Origin: Trichinella spiralis
Taxonomy: Eukaryota > Nematoda > Enoplea > Trichinellida > Trichinellidae
Assembly: GCA_000181795.3 (NCBI GenBank)
Contig: CM012955.1
Span: 10,224,928-10,288,927, forward strand
Length of the DNA: 64,000 nt
Reading direction: 5' to 3'
The translations under genes and the position numbers were made by a program. Every line of letters begins with the position of its first letter. Position 1 is the stretch's first letter. A model generated the notes under the pieces. It worked only from the letters and a program-made list of their open reading frames with translations, was not told the origin of the DNA and did not search any database. Positions 30,685 through 40,141 of the stretch are shown here, one piece after another.

Positions 30685-31740
30685 ACTTAAGGTGATAGTT
30701 GCAGGTGTTCTCTACCAAAAAAGCATTATTTCAATGGATGGACATGAATATGAAGAGCAGTGATTTTATACTTTTCGTAGATGAGGACAACTTCAGCCGT
30801 AACTGAACACATAAATCAAATCAACATTTTGCCTTTACTGAAATTTATGACATTGTTCAGCCTCACCTGTTTTCTTATTAATTCCCCGTCCCCTTTCTTT
30901 GGAAATTCATTATTATCGTACATTTTATCGATTTTTTGTTGTTTGGCAATAATTTATATTGCGCTCAGCGCTTGCACACTTTTAACCACGACGTGGTAAG
31001 CAATGCATAATTTTAAAGACAATACTACGGAAATAAATGCAACATTTTGAATGAAATATTGCTAACCCAGTTTTAAATAAATCATTCAAAAATCAGACGT
31101 TCAATCTCAACATCGTAATTTAAGCACATTAATAATACTATTGATTTGCAAACTGAAAAAATATATGAACAGTGGAATTTATGATGAATGGATGGAAAGT
31201 GTTACAGTAGAAGATAAAAGTATTATGCTTAACCATCTTTATATTCCTACTGTATTTATATTCTTAGTTGTTGGTGTTAGTAGTGTGTTGTATTTACTGT
31301 TGTTCAACTTGCTCGTATTGTGTATGTGTTTGTTTGTATTTGGTCCATAGATAGCAGAAAACGCTATACTGTTGTACGTTAACTGATCACTGCAATCAAT
31401 CTTACCTGAACAACAGTTTCGAACAGAAATCTCTGGTATCTTTCACAGGATACAACAAAAAATGTTCAATAATTTATCAAATTATGCATTATCAGACCCT
31501 GATTATTCTATTATGCAGAGTAAAATATTATACATACTGTATCAGCGATAATTTACAAAGCATACGTGAGAGATATTGAGTGAACATTTTCAGTTGATGA
31601 ATTTATTGTCATCACTTGCAGAAATTGCAGTTTTATAAAAATCAAACTTAAGATGCTTTCACTTCACTGCTAAGAAACTTTCCGTGAAAAATATATTTAA
31701 AACTGGTTCGAGATGAGAGAGAACAAAGTGGACGCAACTT
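30685..31740. other. NEDD4 3' region and convergent spacer
   Basis: Likely NEDD4 3' untranslated region followed by AT-rich sequence. The minus-strand AATAAA near 31605 could serve the candidate secreted-peptide gene above it. No other coding signal supported. Confidence 0.5.
31032..31037 (+). terminator. Candidate NEDD4 polyadenylation signal
   Basis: AATAAA about 350 bases downstream of the stop at 30684; another occurs near 31076. Which one is used cannot be told from sequence. Confidence 0.4.
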
Positions 31741-32009
31741 CTATTCACAAACTGATCTAATAATGCTAAGTTTTATCTGACCGAAGAAGCTACTGATAAA
31801 GCAATTGGGCAACGCGTTATCTTCTGCTCTGTTGGGGGTCGGCCGCTGCTGCCCTGCACACAGGGCGTTTAATTATAAAATTGCTGTACTGTGTTTGTTT
31901 GATGAAATAGACGAGTGAACGTGCTGCTAAATTTTAATTAAAGCTGTTGTTAATGCTGCGTTCAAGCGCCGGTTGTTTTCTATAGCGAACTTGCTGCTTC
32001 TGCTACTAT

Positions 32010-32041
<32 letters not shown>

Positions 32042-32408
32042 TTACTTGTACTATTACTACTACTGCTACGCACACGAAACACAGAAAATTGCATTTCCAT
32101 TCATGCATACAACCGAGTTACTCTCGTAGGAAGAAAAAAGAAATCGACACAATAAAAATACATTATAACGCGATGTGACCATCTTCAAAGATGGTCTCAT
32201 CTCAGATTTTTTTATAAACAGTCACATTCATTCACTGAGACTTACCTTGAGACTTGCTTGTATAGTAGTTGTGAAGAGGTTGAAAAGTGTCGAAGTGGCC
32301 ACCAGCACGGTTTTCTGCCCTAACTGAATTGGTCTGCTTCAGAAATATGCCGACGAAAAGACACGCAAACAAGCTGTTGCTCCATGGAACCAACATCGTC
32401 GCTAGCAT
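31741..32408 (-). CDS. Candidate small secreted peptide gene (uncertain)
   Basis: Two-exon model: 32408-32246 and 31853-31741; about 91 residues from the ATG at 32408 (MLATMLVPW). The N-terminus looks like a signal peptide (SNSLFACLFVGIFLKQTNSVRA). Exon 1 ends at a perfect donor (CAAG before GTAAGT). The only well-phased partner found is a GC-rich exon after GTGTGCAG, which reads 36 codons (GQQRPTPNRAED...) to a stop and holds two cysteines. A TATA-like word lies at about 32503-32509. The frame is also open upstream to an ATG at 32474, but that would lie too close to the TATA word to be the start. I recognise no family. The 392 bp intron contains the CTA-type microsatellite. Conservation or transcript data would be needed to accept it. 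Confidence 0.35.
32002..32078. repeat. (CTA/ACT)n microsatellite
   Basis: Imperfect run of CTA units with occasional T-for-C changes. It creates a poly-leucine open frame that is not a gene. Confidence 0.9.
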
Positions 32409-32502
32409 TGTCGGTTTATTTCCTTCTTCAGCAACAACATTCACCAACCACAACTGGGTCGTCCAATTGAACAATAAACGCTATAGTGGAGAAAACCCGC
32501 CT

Positions 32503-32509
32503 ATTATAT
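32503..32509 (-). promoter_or_regulatory. TATA-like box upstream of the candidate secreted peptide
   Basis: CATATAATAGG on the minus strand in a relatively GC-balanced region, about 95 bases before the preferred ATG at 32408. Confidence 0.35.
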
Positions 32510-33604
32510 GCCTCAGTGGAGATTAATCAGCATATGCAAATTTTTTTTGGTCAACATGAGAATTCTTATCTCACTGTGCTGCCGTAGGAGAGAAGCCTCC
32601 GCGCCCGAGTGGTGGCCTTTCACGTCAGTATATTTCACAACCTAACCGGCAAAAATTATATCAAATGGAACCAACCGTTCTGGAAAAGGATCAAAGCTAT
32701 GTGATGACACTGTCTGCGGATACCAGGCCACTATTGGATAGCCGACAACAGCAGGCATACAATCTACACTGCTCATGAAAAGCTTTTTTTTAAATATCAT
32801 AGAATAGAATGCATGATGACGTACGAGTAAAAGAAACACCTCATACACGATGAATGATAAATAACACGTTCAGTATGTCACCTGTTGGAATGAGAATGGG
32901 ATGTTGCGAGCGCAAAATGCGTTCAAATTTCTTACAGTTCTGCCAGTTGTATACGTAGGTGAGAAATGAAATGTAACAATTTTTGGCCAAGTGAAATTAT
33001 TTTTATAATTTTATTACATTATCATGATAATTATACAAAATTATTATAAAATACGAAATTATCTCAAAAAATTAAGCTCATCTAGCCGGACAATGATAGA
33101 TCAGTTAATATAATGAATTAAAAATGAAAAAAAACAGACAATAATTAATATTAACAGTATTGGATGTACCGTAAACTGGAGTAAATTTCAATTAAATATG
33201 ATGATAAACCGGCAAAACAGCACAAAACTAGTAAAACAATTTCAAGAATGAACAGACAAATTTTGCAAGAAATAACATGAAAATTGGAACTAATTGCATA
33301 AACAAATGAATTTGATGGAGATATAGGACAAATTAACTGGTCAAAAAACAAACAATACATGCAAATTAAAGACGCGTAATCAAATATATAAGAATGATCA
33401 ACAATATACAAGAAACTGTGATAGTGTTATGTAAGTGAAACTACTTGTTAACCATGCAATAATAATAATATGAAGAGAAAGAAGAATAAGAATAATTTAA
33501 CGACAATAACAATAATAATAATAATAATAATATAATAACATTAAATAATGATAATAATAATTATAATTATAATAATATGAACTCATCATCAATTCGATCA
33601 TTCA
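32510..33604. other. Intergenic with AAT-rich repeat
   Basis: Contains a GC-richer patch at 32580-32740 with no recognised feature and an (AAT)n-like low-complexity tract at about 33455-33575, just downstream of the CLASP stop codon. Confidence 0.5.
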
Positions 33605-36600
33605 TCAACATTCAGGAAGATTAAATACATTTATAATGTCATCCAGGAGTTTGATCTATAAGAAGAAATTTGAAAAATAAAATTTTAAATGCAAAATTTG
33701 CAAAAAGAAATAAAAATTACTAAATGATCAGAAAATTTTCCATCTACTGCAATAGTTTTCAATGTTTCAATTGGCTGCTTTTCATTAATCAATAACAGCA
33801 GTGTTATGCTGTCATCTGCATCGTCGTCCTTATAAGAAAAAATATCCTAAAATTGTACAAAAATCAAAAGTGAAGAATGTTATAAAAATTTGCACAAAAG
33901 AAGAACAAATCACCTCAAGTAGTGCTCGCAAGAAACGCACAGTGTGCACATCGCCAACGAGCGGCAGATATTGGCTAGCATTAAATAAATGTTCAAGTGC
34001 AAAAATAACAATTGGCTTCGTCTCTTTATTCCCTTGACAATACAACGACACCAATTTCGGCCAAGAATCTATGCTCTGTATGACAATATCCGCTTCGGGA
34101 ATTGGAAATTGCTTGCAAATCTAATAAAAATGTCGAAATGAGTCATTTTCAAATTTACCTGCGCATTATACAACCTCCATGATAATGTCCATTTGAACTA
34201 AGTCGTCTTCAAAAGTCCCACAATACTGGGCACGCACTGATTCGGTGTCCTTTTCCAAATTACTATCCTCAATGGCTGTTTCGCCCAAATTCACATCCCT
34301 AAAACAAAAAGTAAAAATAATAATAAATTGGATGCTAACGACAAAAGATTTAACAAACATTATCTACCTTGTAGCACGTTGATTGTCAACATCCTGAAAA
34401 AAATTTATCAGCTACTTTAATATGCGTAAAACTTACTGAGAACAACAGCACTTACGCATTGTACGTCATTAGAAACGCGGAACGCATCAGGTGACGATGT
34501 CGATACTGTCGATTGTCCGACAGTATCCCCTTTATAAGTGAGTGGAATATAATTGATTATTAGACAAATATCGTATCAAATTGTAAAAATTGTCACTTAC
34601 CATCACTTTTCAATGGAGCTCTTTGCTCTTTGAGTATCGAAGTATTCATGGAAGATAATTGCTCGCCTACGAAAAGATAAAATTGACAATCGCCGATTAA
34701 CTGTTCAAAAAATGCACCTACCTTCTGAAAGCGACATTTCAGAAAATTCTATCAGATTGATTTCTTCCAATGGTGTGTTCTCTTCAACGAAAAATTAATA
34801 ATGAGAAAAAATTACTCTATAAAAATGGCGCATTTGGGGGGGGGGGGGGTTTACCGTCAAACTTATTAATCGTAAATGAGACAGCATTATCAAAAACCGA
34901 CAGTGTAATTCGTCTATCAGACGTTGACAGTTTGGGGGAATTTTCTGGAAAATATTTCCAATCAAAATTTACAGTCAATTATTATTAGTCCACAAAAGCC
35001 TACTGCTCACCTTGTACTGAAGGCAGTGAAATTAAATCTGAATGTTGTTCACTTTCGTCAATTGAGGAGAATTGAATAAGATCAACTTCTACAGATGGAG
35101 AATTCTCTACAATGATGAGCAGTTTGAAGAAATGAAAAATTGCTTTCTTGTCAACAATTTCTTCATTACACATACCGTCAAACTTCATTTGAACATGCTC
35201 TTCTTGCTCAGAACTGTCCAATTCCAGGACTTGCAACTTCTTTGTCGTCAAATCGAAGATAAACGCTTCATTCTTCAACGTAGTACTTCCGTCTTTATTT
35301 TGTCCTTAAAAAGTTTTATTTCGTTTTTATCTGTCAAATTGCTTATTTTTTAGGAAAAAAAGCAAGCATGTACCGCTAGTTTCAATGTTGTCCATTTCGA
35401 ACAAAGATTCACGATCAGATGACAAATTTTCATCAAATGGTGAGCTCAATTCAGTCACCGGATTCGAGCCTCTTCCTGCTAAAAGAGAAGACATTTTATT
35501 TAAATGCACAACTGGCTGCGCATTTTAAAAATGCATACTTATTTCTATAACAGAACTGCTCTGCTCTGTAGGTTCCTCAATGGTTTCCAGTTCTGTTGGT
35601 TTTACAAATGGATTAAATGGTTGAAATAACAATTTCAAACATACACACTACTTACCCATATCCACCGGTCCCAGTATAGTCGTCATGTGGTCCACTTTGT
35701 TCATTTCATCTTTGTAAAATAACAAACATTTATTATCTTTTTTTTGAAAAATTTCTAAATGCATACTTAAAGTGGTAAGCATTTCTCGCAATTTAAGCGG
35801 TGGATGAACGTCTTTTTGCACGTCTTGCAATAATTCGACATCTGCAATGTCATCAATTTTAAACTGTTGCCGGTGAAAAATTGAAAATTCTTTTAAAAAA
35901 TATTAAATTTCATGGTCGACTTACTGTCGCTTTCATTAGACATTTCCAATAAGCAACTGTCTCTAGGTATTGGATTGTTTTCCATTTCTGCTTCAATTTC
36001 ACCAATACAAATGATCAACTGTAATTGTAATAATTGTAAAACTTACTTTCAAACTTCAAATCCTGCTTTTCCGCCAATTTCACGTCTGCAGGTAAAGTGG
36101 GCTTACGATCACTTCGAATTGGCTTACAAAAGTCTGAAAAAATTAATAATAAATTTGTTAATTACTTTAAAAATTAAAGCTCACGTGATTTAATCGACAT
36201 TCGTTTCGGAAGCGGTGTTCTTGCAGGGCTGTAATTTGCAATCAAAACAGGCAGTGCAGAAGGCTTCACCGCAGTCACTAAAAAAATTCAATTTGTTACA
36301 ACATATCCAAGCTGTAAAATTTTTTCAACTTTTCACTGAAACAAAAATAAATATATAGAAAATTAGCTAAACTGTTTAATGAAAATGAAATTAAATTTCT
36401 TTGTGCAAAAGGCAAAACAAGCACACCAAAATTAACCCTAACAGCAATTAACAAAAACAGATTAATGGAAATTGTGCGAATTGAAAAATTTTCAAAATTG
36501 GTCTTTTTACCTCGCTTTGGTGTAACCGGAGTGCGATTACCTTGAGCAGCTTCATTGCGCAACGAAGTGACGATCGCTTCAATCTGACGTCGCCGGGCTC

Positions 36601-37814
36601 CGGTGAATCGTTTCATCACACTAATTGCCAAGTCTTCGTCAAACTTATACAACAAAGCAAAAGCCTAAATCAAATAATAAAACGCTTTTACATTTGCACG
36701 CAAAAAACAGTTCCGAGCTGCTGTTCATATACAACCTCTTGACCATCAGCTCTAACTTTCTGATCGGCATCGTCCAAAATTTTCGTGATAAAATTAGCAA
36801 CCTGCGTTTTGGGTATTTTTTTCAAATTCGCATCGTTCCATGTTTGCAACGAAAAACGCATCAAGCTAGCACAAAGTCTAAACGAGAGTTATTAAAATTG
36901 AAATGGAAAAACAACAATAACATACCGTCGGATGTCACGACTCTTTGAATTATATTTGTCCACTAGAATAGCAATCAATCGAAAAGATTGAACGTGCTGA
37001 AAATAAAGAAAATCATTTTTTGTCAATCAAAACACCAAAATTACCTTGAACATGATTGTGCTAGCCACTGAAGCTGATGAGGAAATAACTTTGGCCGATG
37101 CGTTTACCAAATCTAACATTGTAGGCAAACAAAATTCTGCCAATCGCTCACATTTCGATTTTTCCAACTGAGCAATAAACCTTGAATAAAATTGCCTTCA
37201 AAATATTTATTAATAATTAGAATAACTCTGATGTTTACGCAAAAGTGACGCAGGTTTCGCGAACAATTTGAGAACGCAAATCGGTAAAACACGAATTCAA
37301 CTTTCTTGCCAGCTTCGGAATATCCGACAAAATTAAAATACTCAATTCAGCGCTCAACATAGCTGACCGAAGCTTCTTAATCTAAAATCAACTTGAATCA
37401 GGCACAGTTTGCTAATACAGAATAAATTCAATACAGCATTGCATCTTTTGATCCAATTTCCTCGTTCGTCAATTTCATTAAATATGTTTTCCACAACACT
37501 AACAGGCTTGTCAAAGGTTGTAGGCTACAAAGAGGATAACTTTCAAAAACGTCATACAGAAATACAAATTCAATTATTACCAGGATCTGAACGTTTTCAA
37601 ATTCAGATTCAAAATCCGCCTGCACAACCGCACCTGGACTTTCTAAACATATAGCTCAGTAGCAATAATATAAACGAATAAATTCTATATACACATATTA
37701 ATCAAAACAAAATGATGGATTCTCACATCAAATAAGTATATTTAAGTTAAATGCACAACAAAATAACAACTGAAACTTACTACGCGTAGAGACTACAGGA
37801 CGTGCCATTGTCAT
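33605..37814 (-). CDS. CLASP: CLASP-family microtubule-associated protein (short form)
   Basis: Twenty-six exons: 37814-37781, 37642-37581, 37524-37435, 37381-37239, 37180-37045, 36996-36926, 36877-36736, 36664-36511, 36277-36185, 36133-36047, 35987-35925, 35841-35767, 35709-35656, 35592-35539, 35478-35374, 35304-35176, 35106-35011, 34944-34855, 34781-34722, 34666-34601, 34529-34456, 34393-34368, 34298-34175, 34120-33914, 33828-33721 and 33655-33605; 2394 nt, 797 residues. Residues about 33-275 form a CLASP_N/TOG domain (WIKRCNAIKKLRSAM, DLRSQIVRETCVTFA, then HEAT helices to FDEDLAISVMKRF). A basic stretch (TPVTPKRVTAV) and a Ser/Glu-rich linker (278-601) follow, then a helical C-terminal region ending FNLPEC. 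CLASPs stabilise microtubule plus ends and kinetochore attachments. It is shorter than vertebrate CLASPs (about 1500) and of the size of reduced nematode forms. The linker exons all have phase-1 borders. Exon 8 could also end earlier (CAA G|GTAATC) in frame. Confidence 0.88.
34836..34849. repeat. Run of 14 G next to a CLASP donor site
   Basis: On the gene strand this is a poly-C run that begins five bases into the intron after exon 18 (GTAAA then C14). The length is a likely sequencing and assembly weak point. Confidence 0.85.
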
Positions 37815-37872
37815 CAAAGTTTGTATACTAAAACTGCTTCCCACCAAGCCACAGTACTTGGATTTAATTTGA

Positions 37873-37876
37873 CCTG
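37873..37876 (-). promoter_or_regulatory. Acceptor-like site before the CLASP start
   Basis: TATTTTGCAG on the minus strand ends 59 bases before the ATG at 37814. Candidate spliced-leader acceptor or 5' UTR intron end. Confidence 0.4.
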
Positions 37877-38662
37877 CAAAATACCGTATGCCGTAACTTT
37901 AAAAAGTACTTTAAAATAACAGTGGTCGTTAGCAATTGTTTAAATTTAAAGAAAGCTCATTTAAAAATTGTTTAAATAAAATAAATTTTAAAAACTTAAA
38001 TTTCTTTATCCTTCAATTGAAAGTTTTTATTTTCATGCATTGATTGCTTGTGCAGATACCAAAATTACGGAACCAAAATTTAGCAAAATAAAAATTAAAT
38101 ATGTATTGCCAATTTAATAAAAATTATAATTTATATCAAAATATAATAAAAATTAATTAATTTTATAACTATAATATATAAGAAAATTGTTTTATACCGT
38201 ACACTCTGCCCTATAAATAGGTTAAGTAAAATTCTGTATAATTTTAAATAAGCTTTACTTGGTTTATTTACTAAAAATTGCATGTTTATATGTACCAAAA
38301 TGAAACATGACAAATAAATAATTTATCTAAAATAATGCTAGTAAAATGGAAAGTCATAACGTAAAAACATTTTGCCACTTTCTAAAGTTTTTAAAATTCA
38401 AAAATGTTTGAAATGTAGAATTCGTTAAAATTATTCATTAGTAAATTTACGTTTAATATTATCATTAAAGCTTATTTTTTTAATACTTTTTGATTGGGCA
38501 ATATTAGTAAATTCACTATATTTTTTTATAAAAGTGTAAACACTTTCAAAACAGAATTTGTACTTAATTGTCATTTACATAAAGTACACATTAAACATTT
38601 CTTTTACTGTTTAGGTGTTGTTAAATTATTTTATTTTTGTTACAATCTTTTTTATTTGCTTA
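37877..38662. other. Divergent intergenic region CLASP / dCMP deaminase
   Basis: About 790 bases of very AT-rich DNA between divergent starts; presumably holds both promoters. No specific motif supported. Confidence 0.5.
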
Positions 38663-39641
38663 ATGCATTCAGCTAATCAAAAACGGGAAGACTATATTAG
38701 CTGGACCGATTACTTTATGGGCGTTGCTCTTTTATCATCTAAACGCAGCAAAGATCCAATTATGCAAGTACAAAAATACGTATATTGAACTTACTGCAAT
38801 TTATTGATTGAATATTTGTTTATTTAAATTTTTCAGGAAGGAGCATGCATTGTAAATTCAGATAATCATATTATTGGAGTTGGCTATAATGGAATGCCAG
38901 CTGGGTGCAGTGATGATCGTATGCCGTGGGCGGATCAAGCAAACAGCATTCTTGAAACTAAGCACCCATACAGTGAGTATTTGTTGTGATGGTTGTTTTT
39001 TATTAAGCGTTTAATGTTTCTCTTATCTCTATGAGTAAGTGTTATCATGTGAAATTACAATGAATGTTATTGATTTAAGTCTGTCATGCTGCTTTAAATG
39101 CAGTTGTGAATAAAATCTCCAACAGCGCTAAAGGATGTTGTTTGTACACTACCCATTTACCATGTAGTCATTGTGCAGGTTTGTTGATTCAGTCTGGGGT
39201 GAGATCTGTATATTTTTTGAAGAATAGTTTGGATACCATCTCTACTGCTGCTACTGAACGTCTCTTCAAAGAAAGTGGAGTCCATTACGAGTATGTACCA
39301 TTGATGAATTATATCACATATGCATATTAATCAATAACATTGATTGCAGTAAATAAAAAATTCTAAATCTGAATATTATTATACATGATATATGAATTTT
39401 AAGAACAAACAAAGTTTGGAACATGGTTTAAATAAAAGTAGATCAAAGCTATATATAGATTCAAAACTACTTGCTTTTATAAATAAATAAATGTACTGCT
39501 CTTTATTCGTGTACTTGCTTTTAGTAGTTGGACAGTTGAAGTTCTTTATGTCTAATAATTTGTTTGTTATTTTTCAGACAATACAAGACACAAACAAATA
39601 AGATTGTTATCAATTTTGACGATCAATCATCCCATGTATGA
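38663..39641 (+). CDS. DCTD: dCMP deaminase homologue lacking the catalytic glutamate
   Basis: Four exons: 38663-38767, 38837-38972, 39080-39290 and 39578-39641; 516 nt, 171 residues (human 178). Start [19 protein letters not shown]; then [27 protein letters not shown] and GCSDDRMPW, all dCMP deaminase signatures. Zinc ligands are visible as His83, and Cys109 and Cys112 in PCSHC. The normal C-H-A-E box reads C-H-A-A (TGT CAT GCT GCT), so the proton-shuttling Glu expected at residue 85 is Ala. The last exon ([10 protein letters not shown]) matches the family end (SKIVIDFD). Without it the frame would run on to a poorer tail, so I prefer the spliced form. The family makes dUMP from dCMP; this copy is probably inactive as a deaminase or works in another way. 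Exon 3 uses a TTTAAG acceptor. Confidence 0.88.
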
Positions 39642-40141
39642 TAACTTCTGTCTTCAGTTTTCGAAAAACTACTTTATTATGAACGTTTTTCAGTGATACT
39701 TTCAAACAGTTGTTTTATTAAACACATTATGCATCACTGTTGCTCATTTATTTGCCTTTCAGTTAAGCATTAATGTACTTTTGTTTTATTACAAGAAACG
39801 AAGTTCTAAACATCCTAAACCCTTGATTTGTAAAAATGTTCCAAAACCGAAATAATATGGACTGTGAAATGTTGATGATATATTGTATGTGTATATATAA
39901 ATAGAAATACATGAATGGTATGTATGTATATATGAAGTGGATGGTGAACGATAAATATGCATATACTTGAAAAAAGAAAGTCAAAATAAAAGTGAGAGAT
40001 AGATGATAATGATAAACGAAAACCGCGTTCTTCATGTTAAAATCAAAGCACCTTAAGTTGTTCTCTCGAAAACAAATGAAGAACAGCGAAATTAGTTCGT
40101 ATTTTCTCTTTTACATGTTACCTTCACAGATTTAAACACGC
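39642..40141. other. Convergent 3' spacer
   Basis: Between the 3' ends of the deaminase (+) and KANSL1 (-) genes. An AATAAA at 39985-39990 could end the deaminase transcript. Nothing else supported. Confidence 0.5.

Noticed and set aside
31973-32155. Poly-leucine frame
   Set aside because: It is the CTA microsatellite read in one frame.
32221-32260. ACTTACCTTG, considered as the 5' end of a U1 snRNA
   Set aside because: The remainder does not match U1; it is better explained as a minus-strand splice donor.
32580-32640. GC-rich patch next to an AATTTTTTTTGG word, considered as a spliced-leader or snRNA gene
   Set aside because: The Sm-like word has too many T, and no donor, leader or conserved snRNA stem fits on either strand.
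39291-39330. Dcmp deaminase reading through to a stop at 39330
   Set aside because: That end ([12 protein letters not shown]) does not match the family, whereas splicing from GA|GTATGT to 39578 restores the conserved KIVINFD end.
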